A stretch of 64,000 bases of DNA from Streptomyces sp. TBY4 (GCF_024213195.1 NZ_JANAVF010000019.1:85510-149509), one strand, 5' to 3'; shown: positions 8,712 to 16,225, counted from the stretch's first letter. Numbers and translations are program-made. Notes: a model not told the origin generated them from the sequence alone.

Positions 8712-9125
8712 GTGTCTCAGATCATCGGCTACGCCTCAGGTGTCTTCGACCTCTTCCACATCGGCCACCTCCAGCTGCTCAAGGCGGCCCGCGCGCAGTG
8801 CGACTACCTGGTGGCCGGGGTACTGACCGACGAGGCCGCCTGCCACAAGGGATTCCCCCCGGCCATCCCCCTCCACGAGCGCCTCGAGGTCGTCAGCTCC
8901 ATGACCTGCGTGGACGAGGCCATCGTGGACCCGACCCTGGAGGGCCTGGACGCCTGGCAGCAGATCGGCTTCCACCGCCTCTTCAAGGGCGAGAACTGGC
9001 GGGGCACCCCCCGGAGCACCCGCTGGGAGAACGACTTCACCACCCTGGGCGTAGAGGTCGTCTACCTCCCGAACGCCCCCCACGCCCCCAGCACCAACCT
9101 CCACCGCCTGATCCAGCAACTCTGA
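8712..9125 (+). CDS. glycerol-3-phosphate cytidylyltransferase-like nucleotidyltransferase
   Basis: GTG 8712 follows GGGAGG. The 137-residue protein has the cytidylyltransferase signature GVFDLFHIGHL near the N-terminus (HxGH nucleotide-binding motif) and HERLEVV in the middle. The usual RTxGISTT motif is replaced by NAPHAPSTNLH. TagD-type enzymes make CDP-glycerol or related CDP-activated precursors of cell-wall polymers, and the length (about 130 aa) is typical. The changed C-terminal motif means the substrate could differ. It is followed by two terminators. Confidence 0.8.
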   Translation: MSQIIGYASGVFDLFHIGHLQLLKAARAQCDYLVAGVLTDEAACHKGFPPAIPLHERLEVVSSMTCVDEAIVDPTLEGLDAWQQIGFHRLFKGENWRGTPRSTRWENDFTTLGVEVVYLPNAPHAPSTNLHRLIQQL

Positions 9126-9150
9126 CCCACCCCCCCGGGCACAGACACCA

Positions 9151-9182
9151 GAGGCCCCCAGCCGAAACCGGCTGGGGGCCTC
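9151..9182. terminator. intrinsic terminator
   Basis: A perfect 13-bp stem (GAGGCCCCCAGCC and its complement) with loop GAAACC lies 25 bp after the cytidylyltransferase stop. Confidence 0.85.
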
Positions 9183-9272
9183 CGCGTTTGAACGCTACCG
9201 ACGCAGACGGCTCGAGAGGCGCCGGGCTGTCAGTGATCGCCGCCGTTGGTGTCACCTGTGGACGTCGACGTC

Positions 9273-9305
9273 AAAGGCCCCCAGTCGTGATCGACTGGGG
9301 GCCTT
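9273..9305. terminator. terminator downstream of tRNA-Arg
   Basis: AAAGGCCCCCAGTCG pairs with CGACTGGGGGCCTTT around a short loop. On the minus strand it lies immediately 3' of the tRNA gene and ends in a T-rich arm, so it can terminate the tRNA transcript as well as plus-strand read-through. Confidence 0.8.
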
Positions 9306-9313
9306 TGCGCTTG

Positions 9314-9386
9314 TGCCCTCGGCAGGATTCGAACCTGCGACACCCGCTTTAGGAGAGCCGTGCTCTATCCCCTGAGCTACGAAGGC
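9314..9386 (-). tRNA. tRNA-Arg (anticodon CCT)
   Basis: Read on the minus strand, the cloverleaf fits: acceptor GCCTTCG/CGAGGGC, D stem GCTC/GAGC, anticodon loop CTCCTAA (CCT at 9351-9353), T arm GCAGG-TTCGAAT-CCTGC, discriminator A, CCA not encoded. The anticodon stem CGGCT/AGCGG has a G-G mismatch at positions 28-42, which is unusual for a working tRNA. No good -35 box is seen upstream. Genes for tRNA-Arg(CCT) are known phage integration sites (for example actinophage VWB). The prophage begins on its 5' side, so the 5' half may be phage-derived. Confidence 0.85.
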
Positions 9387-9735
9387 GGGTGTTTGGTCTG
9401 TGTCGGCAATCACCTTACCCGATAGGGGTGGTGAGCATCTACGGGCCGCATTCCCCCAGGTCAGGCCGCGTGTGAAGGGTCCGAGCGGGAGCCGTGACCT
9501 TCCTGTTCCTGCCCACGTCTTCCCTGCCTTTCCTTGATCTTCCTTCCCCTTCTGTCCCCCGTCTGTCCCCCGCCGTTCCCCGGTTCTGTCCCCCGCCTGT
9601 CCCCCCGGCCCTGGTCCACCGTGACTGTGCATTGAAGTTCCGGGTGGCGTATTCGCAGGTGAGAGGTCGTCTTCCAGAGTGCTGACGACCGCAATCAGTT
9701 CGCGATCCCTGGGTGATGAACACGCGATGTGCATC
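9387..9735. other. prophage left-end non-coding region
   Basis: The 349 bp between the tRNA and the first phage gene contain no convincing gene on either strand. They contain the phased CTGTCCCCC repeats (9552-9605) and a pyrimidine-rich plus strand. Position next to a tRNA integration site suggests an attachment-site arm. Confidence 0.6.
9552..9605 (+). repeat. phased direct repeats CTGTCCCCC (candidate arm-type recombinase sites)
   Basis: CTGTCCCCC occurs at 9552, 9563, 9586 and 9597, with a degenerate copy (GTTCCCC, about 9575) filling the gap, so spacing is 11, about 11-12, about 11-12 and 11 bp. One helical turn per repeat places them on the same DNA face. The location, about 165 bp inside the prophage from the tRNA, fits integrase or excisionase arm sites; that role is inferred. 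Confidence 0.65.
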
Positions 9736-10779
9736 TCAGCCGGGGAGGATCATGCGCTGGAGGCGTACGTCCCACGTGCACTCGCGGTAGAGCCGGTTCA
9801 GGTCGTATGCCGCGTCTTCATCGTCGGCGTTGCAGGGCTCGGAGCCGTCGGCGCCGTCGCGGTAGTAGAAGCCGTACTCCTCGCACTCCTCATCGCCGGG
9901 CCAGCGTCCAGACCAGAGCGTGAGGCAGCCGGTCCCGGGGTGGTTGCAGTCCCTGCGCTGGCGTCCGGTGAGGGCGCATCGCGCGAGGGTGCACCTGTCG
10001 GTGTGGAGGTGGCCGGGGTGTGCGTGGCACTTCGGGCAGGTGTTGCTCTGGGGGTTGGTGGACGGCTCGGGTTCGGGTGCCGGGTCGAGCTGGAGCCGGC
10101 CGAGCCAGAGTGATTGGAGGTGCTGGTCGAGTTCGCGGCCGTCGGCGACGGAGTGGATGTCGAGGGTGCGGTGGAGGAGTTCGCGGAGGTGGATGGCGGG
10201 GAGTTGGCTGAGGGCCCAGTGGAGGGTGAGGCTTCCGTCCTTGTGGCGGGTGATCCATCGGGTGCGGGCGCGCCAGGACACCTTGAGTTCGATGTCGGGT
10301 TTCGTGGTGAGTTGCGTGATCCGGCGGCCGTGGTTTTTCAGCCATTCTCGGGTCTCGTTGGCGTAGAGGTTGATGAGGGTTCGGCGGGCATCGTCCTCGT
10401 TTGTCGCGGCGTGGTGGCGGAGGTCGAGGGTGGGGCCGAGGTCGGGGTGGGTGTAGGCGATGGCGGCGCTGGCGCCGGGCTCCTGTCGGGTGATGCGGAG
10501 GGTGTGGGGACGGCCGAAGAAGGGGAAGGTTTCGCCGTTCTTGATGGTCTTGGTCGGGTTGTCGGGTGCGGTTTCGCAGAGGTGGGTGAGCTGGCGGTAT
10601 ATCCAGCGGCGTCGGCGGTTGACGAGCTCGTGGGCTTCTTCGTCGGTGGTGGTGTCGGGGCCTCGGACGATGATGTTGCCGGTGCTGGCTACGTCGAGTT
10701 CGAGGGTGGTTCGGTTGCTGGTGCGGATGGTGACGGAGACGCCGTTGATGTTGATGGCGCGTTCGTTCAAATAGGTCAC
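9736..10779 (-). CDS. YgjP/DUF45-like metallopeptidase-fold protein with degenerate zinc motif and C-terminal Cys/His region
   Basis: The 347-residue protein starts at GTG 10779. Its first 240 residues follow the YgjP/SprT-like layout (for example RRRRWIYRQL, then PFFGRPHTLRI), but where the family has HExxH it reads HLRELLH, so the first zinc-ligand His is Arg while Glu and the second His remain. Residues about 250-300 contain CPKCHAHPGH, CTLARC and CNHPGTGC, which look like a separate zinc-binding module. The C-terminus is acidic. It is the last gene of the phage early region (unit 1, after the 34-aa zinc peptide). Its role is unknown; an inactive or DNA-binding derivative is plausible. Confidence 0.6.
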   Translation of the reverse strand: MTYLNERAININGVSVTIRTSNRTTLELDVASTGNIIVRGPDTTTDEEAHELVNRRRRWIYRQLTHLCETAPDNPTKTIKNGETFPFFGRPHTLRITRQEPGASAAIAYTHPDLGPTLDLRHHAATNEDDARRTLINLYANETREWLKNHGRRITQLTTKPDIELKVSWRARTRWITRHKDGSLTLHWALSQLPAIHLRELLHRTLDIHSVADGRELDQHLQSLWLGRLQLDPAPEPEPSTNPQSNTCPKCHAHPGHLHTDRCTLARCALTGRQRRDCNHPGTGCLTLWSGRWPGDEECEEYGFYYRDGADGSEPCNADDEDAAYDLNRLYRECTWDVRLQRMILPG

Positions 10780-10838
10780 TGCATATCCCCTGTCTGGGGT
10801 TGATGGGCGCGGATGTTGGCGCCCCGAGGATGGATTCC

Positions 10839-10865
10839 GGGGGGCGGAATTTGGTGCCGCCCCCC
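10839..10865. terminator. GC hairpin between two early genes
   Basis: A perfect 9-bp stem (GGGGGGCGG with CCGCCCCCC, 9-nt loop) lies between the 34-aa zinc peptide and the downstream YgjP-like gene. It may attenuate rather than end transcription, since the downstream gene has no other promoter. Confidence 0.5.
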
Positions 10866-10878
10866 AGCCGGGCGGCCT

Positions 10879-10983
10879 CTACTCGTCACCGCAGGGAACG
10901 CAGATGGTCGCGGTGCAGCTGGCGCAGTGCCGCTCAAGCTGGTGTCCGCATTCGTCGCAGATGCGGGGGATCGTGATCTCCAT
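10879..10983 (-). CDS. 34-aa zinc-ribbon-like peptide
   Basis: ATG at 10983 has GGAG 9 bases upstream and lies 36 bp from the -10 box of early promoter 1. The peptide contains CDECGH, then CASC, then CVPC, that is three CxxC pairs (six cysteines in 34 residues) plus two His, enough for one or two structural zinc sites. Stop TAG is at 10879-10881. Strong ribosome binding site and position as the first gene of a promoter unit support that it is real despite its size. Possible roles are DNA, RNA or protein binding. Confidence 0.6.
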   Translation of the reverse strand: MEITIPRICDECGHQLERHCASCTATICVPCGDE

Positions 10984-11018
10984 GGGGGCTCCCTCTGTGG
11001 TGGTCCTGTTATATCGAA

Positions 11019-11046
11019 ATTCTACTATGCTTAGAGGGGGTGTCAA
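11019..11046 (-). promoter_or_regulatory. phage early promoter 1 (TTGACA, 16 bp, TAGAAT)
   Basis: On the minus strand the -35 TTGACA (11041-11046) and -10 TAGAAT (11019-11024) are separated by 16 bp. The spacer starts with a C-run and ends CATAG, and the region after -10 reads TTCGATA. It is one of seven near-identical cassettes and drives the 34-aa zinc peptide and the YgjP-like gene. Confidence 0.85.
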
Positions 11047-11075
11047 CTGGCCGGAGGGCCACCGCGAGGGGGCCT

Positions 11076-11537
11076 CTACCTTGCTCTCGCCGTGGCCTCG
11101 GCTTCGGCGAGGCGCGCACGCGCCGCCTTCAACGCACGTCGGGTCTCCGCGAGCTTGGCTGCCCTCCGTATCTCAAGGTCCCGGAGCCTGGCCACCTGCC
11201 TCTCGCAGTGCTCCAGGTGCGCCGCGTCGATGACGGCGCCAGGCCTGTGCGGCGAAGGGGCCCTCCGCGGGGTGATCGTCGAACCCCTCAGCTCCGCGAA
11301 TTCCATGAACTCGCCCTCCACCACGTACTTGGTTCGGCGGGTCCTTGGACCTGTCTCCAGGACGAGCTTGGGGAAGTCGGCGTGCCGGGCAGCCCAGTTA
11401 CTGACTGCTGACCGGGTTACTCCGGCGAGCTTGGCGCCGGCTGCGAGGTGGATGAGTTCCTTCTCCCTGCCCTGGAACTCAGGCCGGTGCCAGGTCGTGG
11501 GCATGGTGCTGTCCGTGGTGTTCAGGTTCTCGTTCAT
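11076..11537 (-). CDS. helix-turn-helix DNA-binding protein, 153 aa
   Basis: ATG 11537. Residues about 28-60 form a HTH of the helix-turn-helix_17/AlpA-like kind (AGAKLAGVTRSAVSNWAAR then DFPKLV), as in small phage regulators or excisionases. Residues about 95-150 are a long charged coiled coil rich in Arg, Ala and Glu, suited to dimerisation. It is the last gene of transcription unit 2, separated from the ParB-like gene by a 15-bp GC hairpin, so expression may be attenuated. The role could be regulation or excision; this is not decided by the sequence. Confidence 0.65.
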   Translation of the reverse strand: MNENLNTTDSTMPTTWHRPEFQGREKELIHLAAGAKLAGVTRSAVSNWAARHADFPKLVLETGPRTRRTKYVVEGEFMEFAELRGSTITPRRAPSPHRPGAVIDAAHLEHCERQVARLRDLEIRRAAKLAETRRALKAARARLAEAEATARAR

Positions 11538-11557
11538 GGTCTGCCTTCGGGTGTGCG

Positions 11558-11590
11558 CCCGGCGGCGGCCTCGGTGAGGCCGCCGCCGGG
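11558..11590. terminator. 15-bp perfect hairpin between ParB-like and HTH genes
   Basis: CCCGGCGGCGGCCTC (11558-11572) and its exact complement (11576-11590) flank a GGT loop. On the minus strand it follows the ParB-like stop by about 18 bp. There is no T-tract, but the stem is very strong. Confidence 0.7.
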
Positions 11591-11608
11591 GATGTGGGGG
11601 GAGGGGTT

Positions 11609-13144
11609 CTACTTGGACTTCTTCGGGCGGGGCTTGTACTTCTCGATGCCCTCCGCCAGGACCTCGGTCTCGACCTCGCTCAGCTTGTAGCCCTGCTCCT
11701 TGAGGAACGACAGCCAGGTCACCGTGTCCTGATCGATGTGGCGCCATGCACCGTCGTGCATGACCTCGCTCTCGAACATCGCTGCCACCTGGGCCAGCAG
11801 CAGGCGCCAGCGCCGCGTCTTCGCCGTGGTGGCGATCACCGGCCCGTACGGGTTGGCCACACGGTCCCAGTGGCTGAGCCCTTCGTTCGGGTCCGCCATG
11901 TTGAGGAAGGAGCTGATCAGATCCGTCTTCGGGCGGGAGGCCGCCCGGCCGTAGTTGGCGGAGGCCCCCGTGATCGTGGACAGGATCAGCACCCACGTCG
12001 CGTCGTTGGCCTCGCCGCCGGCCGCGCAGAGCTGGCCGATGTACTCGCGGCGCACGTCGCGGGCCGTCCTCCACGCCTTGTTGTAGCGCCGCACCTTGCG
12101 GACGGCCTCCAGCATCTCCGGCGTCGACTTGGGGGCCTTCGCCGCTGCGGACTCGGAGTCGGTGAGTTCGTGGTCGTACCGCTTCCAGTCCGCGCACAGC
12201 CACTCCACCTCGGTGTCGCCGGGAACCAGGGCGACCGCGTGGCCGGGGCACTCCTGGTGCAGTTCAGCCGTCATGGTGTTGCCGATGTCGCTGACGAGGT
12301 CGCTGAGGCGGCGCGAGGTGCCGTGCTCGCGGTTCGCGTTCCAGGCGACGACCGGGATGCCCTTGGCCTTGAAGCCCTCGACGAGGCGGGCCCGCTCCTC
12401 CTCGTCCTTCTGCTTCTGGCGGAGCTCGGCGAGGGCGTGTGCCCAGTGGCCGCGTGAGGAGTCACCCGCTTCCGTGTCCTTCCTCTTGGCGCCCTTGAGG
12501 GTGGTCAGGGCACCCCCGAGGGTCTCGACGGAGTGGTAGTCGGCCATCTCCACCAGGTCGAAGGCGGCGGCGTTGGCTTCGCGCAGCGCGCGGTCGCTGA
12601 GCTTGGCGGCCTGCGGGGCGGCGGCGACCTCCTCGGGCTTGATGCCCAGGGCGCGGGCGGCACGCTTCTTGCGCAGCTTGCCGACCGGCATGAGGGACAG
12701 CTGTTCTGCGGCGTCGAGGACATCGAGGGCGGTCGCCTGGCGGCGGTGGACGTTCTCGATGACGGACAGGGCCAGGGCCTCGTCGTCCACGTCGCGGAGG
12801 TCCTCGCGGACGATGGCCGGCACGAGGCGGATCGGCTGTCCCGCTTCTATGGCTCGCTCGGCGGCGATGATCGCAGCCTTCATGCGGCGCTGGCCGAAGA
12901 CCACGCCGAGGGCGCCGTCCTGCGCGCCGGTCTGCGGGCGCAGCAGCAGAGGGGCGTTGACGCCGAACTCCACGATGGAGTCGATGAGTGCCTGGTCGGG
13001 CTCGGTGCCGTTGTCGTCCTCGCCTCGGGTCTTGCGGTGGTTGAAGGGGTCGATCACCAGCTCGCGGGGGTCGTACCAGCCGAAGTGGCCTTCGTAGGCG
13101 GCGATGGTGGTCGGGGTGGTGGGCTCGATCGCGGTAGCGGTCAT
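11609..13144 (-). CDS. ParB/Spo0J N-terminal-domain protein, 511 aa
   Basis: ATG 13144. Residues about 20-125 are a ParB-N domain: strand ELVIDPFNHRK, then the conserved GQRR box (VVFGQRRMKAAI), then ALALSVIENVHR with the usual EN-hR motif. A KorB/HTH-like region follows (about 150-200), and the rest is long, charged and alpha-helical. ParB-type domains bind CTP and centromere-like DNA, or act as nucleases or regulators in phages. No parA is present, so plasmid-type partition is not supported. It lies in transcription unit 2 with three other genes. Confidence 0.75.
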   Translation of the reverse strand: MTATAIEPTTPTTIAAYEGHFGWYDPRELVIDPFNHRKTRGEDDNGTEPDQALIDSIVEFGVNAPLLLRPQTGAQDGALGVVFGQRRMKAAIIAAERAIEAGQPIRLVPAIVREDLRDVDDEALALSVIENVHRRQATALDVLDAAEQLSLMPVGKLRKKRAARALGIKPEEVAAAPQAAKLSDRALREANAAAFDLVEMADYHSVETLGGALTTLKGAKRKDTEAGDSSRGHWAHALAELRQKQKDEEERARLVEGFKAKGIPVVAWNANREHGTSRRLSDLVSDIGNTMTAELHQECPGHAVALVPGDTEVEWLCADWKRYDHELTDSESAAAKAPKSTPEMLEAVRKVRRYNKAWRTARDVRREYIGQLCAAGGEANDATWVLILSTITGASANYGRAASRPKTDLISSFLNMADPNEGLSHWDRVANPYGPVIATTAKTRRWRLLLAQVAAMFESEVMHDGAWRHIDQDTVTWLSFLKEQGYKLSEVETEVLAEGIEKYKPRPKKSK

Positions 13145-13205
13145 GGTCTTCGTCCTTACGGGTGGGGGTGCGGGCGGGGTCGCCGCCCGCACCGGTGGGG
13201 TCTTG

Positions 13206-13830
13206 TCAGGCGCTGGTGGTCGTCGTGCGGGTCGTGGCGCGCTTGGTGGCCCTGGGGGCCCCGGCGGCCTTGGCGGTGCGGCGCACGGTGGTGGGCTTCG
13301 CTGCTGTGGCTGCCTTCTTCGGCTTGGCCGCGGGGGCCTTCCTGTGCTTCGCGGCGGGCGGGGCCGTGCGCGTGGTGTCGGCGGGCGGGTCGCTCGGTTC
13401 GGCGGTCTCGTCGACGGTCGGGGTGTCCTGCGCGGGCTCGCTGCCGGCCGGGGCCCGTTCGGTGTCCGCGTCCGGCGGCGGGTGGGGGGGTTCCGCTCTG
13501 CTGGAGCTTGGGCCGGTGGCCGTCGAGGGCGGGGAGCAGGCGGTTCTCGATGGCCTTGAGGAGGGTGTCGCTGGTGGCTTCGGAGTCGCTGAAGACGGCT
13601 CCCGCGTTGTAGGTGGGCTGGCCTTCCATGTGCAGGGAGGTCTGGGCGCCGACGCCGTCCCACAGCCGTCGGACGCTGATGGTGTGGCCTGCGGTGTGGT
13701 CGAAGCTGATGGCTTCGGCGTCGGTGGTGTCGTCGGACTTCGTCCAGGTGTCGCCGAGCCGGGCGGCGATCAGGTCGCCCAGGATGTAGAGGTCGACGAG
13801 GGACAGGCGGGGTGCGGTGTCGGTGCTCAT
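13206..13830 (-). CDS. unknown early protein with Lys/Ala/Thr-rich tail, interrupted by an apparent +1 frameshift
   Basis: ATG 13830. The first about 110 residues (MSTDTAPRLSLVDLYILGDL onward) are a folded-looking domain. At the C7 run (13494-13500) the reading frame changes character: the frame continuing to 13156 is Arg/His/Pro-rich, while the +1 frame gives a Lys/Ala/Thr-rich, H1-like tail with high GC3 ending TTTTSA at 13206. Skipping one C would give a 207-aa protein. This is either an over-called homopolymer, a mutation, or programmed slippage. The basic tail suggests nucleic acid binding. Family not recognised. Confidence 0.5.
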
Positions 13831-13856
13831 GTGGTCTTCTCCGAAGGGTGGTTGGT

Positions 13857-14216
13857 CTAGCTGGGCTGGCAGGCTGCGCGGATGGTCTCGGCGGCGTCGT
13901 GAGGCAGGCCGGTGAGGGCTCCGGTGGCCGTGTATCCGGCGAAGACCACCTCGCCCTGGATCAAGTGCGGCAGTGGAGCGGCGAGTTCGTCCACGGCGCG
14001 GGCGGCGTGGATGTTGGGTTCCTGCCAGTCGCGGTGGGCGCGGGCCAGGATCACGATGTCGGGGTCGGTGGGCTGCCGGATGAAGTCGACGGCCTGGATG
14101 TTGTCCAGGAGGGCGCGGCCGATGATCCGGATCTGCTGGCTGTGGACGGTGCCGATGTCCAGCTCGCGGATGTTGCCGTTGAGGTCGATCCGCAGCGCGA
14201 TCTCCGGTCCGGTCAC
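13857..14216 (-). CDS. unknown phage early protein, 119 aa
   Basis: It starts at GTG 14216, the first gene after early promoter 2. The N-terminus (ALRIDLNGNIRELDIG) resembles the beta-strands of small phage/plasmid proteins of the DUF3846 type, and the middle reads DPDIVILARAHRDWQ. It is soluble, with one cysteine and no catalytic motif seen. It is followed after 26 bp by the frameshifted gene. The DUF3846 comparison is a guess from pattern only. Confidence 0.55.
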   Translation of the reverse strand: MTGPEIALRIDLNGNIRELDIGTVHSQQIRIIGRALLDNIQAVDFIRQPTDPDIVILARAHRDWQEPNIHAARAVDELAAPLPHLIQGEVVFAGYTATGALTGLPHDAAETIRAACQPS

Positions 14217-14268
14217 GGTGTGCTCCTCCTGGTTGTGGCTGGTGGCTTCCCCCTCAGCTCATATCTAA

Positions 14269-14296
14269 ATTCTACTATGCTTGAGGGGGGTGTCAA
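14269..14296 (-). promoter_or_regulatory. phage early promoter 2 (TTGACA, 16 bp, TAGAAT)
   Basis: -35 at 14291-14296 and -10 at 14269-14274, followed by TTAGATAT. It drives the 119-aa protein, the frameshifted gene, the ParB-like gene and the HTH gene. Confidence 0.85.
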
Positions 14297-14326
14297 TCAC
14301 ATCGCCGCAGGTCAGGGGTGGGGAAG

Positions 14327-15115
14327 CTAGGTCATGCACCAGCCGGAATCGCAGCCGACATCCATCGGCAGCTCCTCCTGTGCCGCCGTCACCGCCTCTG
14401 CCAGGGGGCGGCCGGTCCGTGTCAGGAACACCGGGTCGCGATCCAGGGCGGCCCGCCGGGCGATCAGCGTCTCCTCCAGCTCGCAGGCGCGCTCGAACAG
14501 CACCGGCCGGTCCCGGAGCAGCTCCGACCAGCCCGCCAGAGACTTCAGCGGACAGAACCAGCACGCCGACTTCGACGGAAGTTCGAGACCCTCGTCGGCA
14601 ATGACGGACAGGCAGTCCGTCCGGCGCATCCGCAGGTCCAGCAGGGGGTAGGTGATCCGCTCGTACTTCTCGACGTGCCGGTTCGAAGCCCGGCTGATCT
14701 CGTCCAGGGAGATCCCGATCCCCACCTCCGCGGGCGCACCCGGGCCGGCGCCGCGCTCCCTCAGCCACCTGCCCGTCACCGAGATCTTGAAATCCTTGGT
14801 GCACGAGCGAGTCCCCGGGGCCCCGTTCGACATCCGCACGGGGATCGGCAAGGACCGCGAGCCCGGCCGCATCAGCCGCCCCCACAACGTCTCACGCCGC
14901 CCCGAACGCGTGACCCGATCCAGGACATGCAGGTCGAGGCCGTGCGCGCGGGCGTACGGGGCGGCGACCCTCTCCACATAGTCGAGCGTGCGCGGGTCCT
15001 CGCTGTCCGCGCCGACGTTGGCGAAGAGGAAGGTGCGGTGCGGAATCTGGCGGCGGGCCGCAAGGACCATCAGCCCCATGCTCTGGGCGCCTCCACCGAA
15101 GCTGATCGCCTTCAC
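14327..15115 (-). CDS. PAPS-reductase-like PP-loop (adenine nucleotide alpha hydrolase) protein
   Basis: It starts at GTG 15115, overlapping the methylase stop by 4 bp (GTGA). The N-terminus has the PP-loop SFGGGAQSMGL, followed by LFANVGADSEDP, as in PAPS reductase/DndC-type enzymes that adenylylate a substrate. CTKDFKI and CWFCPLK supply cysteines that could bind a metal or Fe-S cluster. Such proteins are frequent in actinophages, usually without proven function. Translational coupling to a methylase-like protein suggests a joint DNA or nucleotide modification task, which is inference. Length (262 aa) is typical for the family. Confidence 0.75.
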   Translation of the reverse strand: MKAISFGGGAQSMGLMVLAARRQIPHRTFLFANVGADSEDPRTLDYVERVAAPYARAHGLDLHVLDRVTRSGRRETLWGRLMRPGSRSLPIPVRMSNGAPGTRSCTKDFKISVTGRWLRERGAGPGAPAEVGIGISLDEISRASNRHVEKYERITYPLLDLRMRRTDCLSVIADEGLELPSKSACWFCPLKSLAGWSELLRDRPVLFERACELEETLIARRAALDRDPVFLTRTGRPLAEAVTAAQEELPMDVGCDSGWCMT

Positions 15116-16161
15116 GCTGCCACGACCTGCTCGAACAGCTGCTGCGTCCGCCGGATCCCGGCGATGATGCGCGCCTTGCCCAGTATCTCGTCCCGGTGGG
15201 CTATCACGGCGCGAGCCTGGGCCTGGGCGTCCTCGACGGCGCGCGGGTTCGCCAGAGCGTCATCGCAGGCCACGGTCACCCGCATGCCCATGCCCCAGAC
15301 GATCATGTTGACGGCCGCGCACGCGGCGGCGATCTTGTCGATGTCGACCATCGACCACTGGAAGTCGGCCGGGTCGAAGCCGAGACGGCGAAGCCGCTGG
15401 GCGGCCGCGCGCAGCAAGCCGCCACTCCCGCCGGCCGGGTCGTAAATGTGCTGGCCTGCCTCCGGCTTCTTCGCCTCCATCGACACCATGACCGCCACCT
15501 CGGCCAGCCCGTCGGCCACCGACGCGGGGGTGTGGTACTCGCCGAGGCCCTGCTGGGCGCTGTTGCTGCGCAGCAGCATCATCACGTGCGACAGGGTGTC
15601 GGTGTGGGTCCGCTCGTACGGGTCGGCATGCCCGGTCAGATCGAGGATGCCGCCCTTCAAGGCGGCTTGCGTGACGGCCCGGACGGCGTAGATGCGGTGT
15701 TCGTCGACGGTTCTTCCGTCGTTGAGCCACTCGTGGAGGATGCGGGCCCGCTCGATGAGATCGGGTCGGTGTGCCCAGTGCTGCGCCCAGATCTGGCGGT
15801 ACATCTCGATCAGCTCGCCACCGTTCAGGCCGAGGATCTGCGCCTTGAGGTCCGGTCCGGCGGAGTCCTTCTGCCGCACAAGGGCGAGAGCGGCCACGAG
15901 CCCGATCGGAACGGCGATGTCCGGGCCGCCGTGTGCCCGGTTCCACGCCCCGGTGACGGCCTCACCGAGGGCGAAGGCCTTGGCGTGGAGATCGTGCGTC
16001 CCTGTGGGCTTCGGCTTGGGCTCGGACGGAAGTGGCGGAGTCGCGGCAGCGGTTGCGGTGGGAGCGGGCCGCGGAGCCGGGGCCGGTTTGGCCGCGAAGG
16101 TCTGAGGCACCGGCGAGGTCTCGGGCTCGGCGTTCGCGAAGAGATCCAGTTGCAGGGACAC
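15112..16161 (-). CDS. N6-adenine DNA methylase-like protein without the NPPY/F catalytic motif
   Basis: It starts at GTG 16161. After a Pro/Ala-rich N-terminus (about residues 1-60), the protein follows the HsdM/N6_Mtase layout: helical region, GEYHTPASVADGLAEV (the YYTP-like motif), then SAM-binding motif I in YDPAGGSGGLLRAA and VDIDKIAAA. Where motif IV (NPPF/Y) should come it reads DDALANPRAVED, then a short helical end. It may therefore bind SAM without methylating, or act as a decoy, or need a partner. It is the first gene after promoter 3 and coupled to the PP-loop gene. Confidence 0.7.
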   Translation of the reverse strand: MSLQLDLFANAEPETSPVPQTFAAKPAPAPRPAPTATAAATPPLPSEPKPKPTGTHDLHAKAFALGEAVTGAWNRAHGGPDIAVPIGLVAALALVRQKDSAGPDLKAQILGLNGGELIEMYRQIWAQHWAHRPDLIERARILHEWLNDGRTVDEHRIYAVRAVTQAALKGGILDLTGHADPYERTHTDTLSHVMMLLRSNSAQQGLGEYHTPASVADGLAEVAVMVSMEAKKPEAGQHIYDPAGGSGGLLRAAAQRLRRLGFDPADFQWSMVDIDKIAAACAAVNMIVWGMGMRVTVACDDALANPRAVEDAQAQARAVIAHRDEILGKARIIAGIRRTQQLFEQVVAA

Positions 16162-16198
16162 GGCTTCTCCTTGGTGAGGGGGTGCTGAAACGGGTCGC

Positions 16199-16225
16199 CC
16201 CGCCCCGCCGGGGAGGCGGGGCGGG
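16199..16225. promoter_or_regulatory. GC hairpin in the leader of early transcript 3
   Basis: An 11-bp stem (CCCGCCCCGCC pairing with its complement, about 5-nt loop) lies between promoter 3 (about 35 bp downstream of the expected start site) and the methylase start. It could attenuate or protect the transcript. Confidence 0.5.

Noticed and set aside
9252..9734. 160-aa minus-strand frame across the tRNA and repeat array
   Set aside because: It overlaps the tRNA and the CTGTCCCCC repeats, has a Gly/Arg/Thr-rich low-complexity product, and no ribosome binding site; treated as non-coding.
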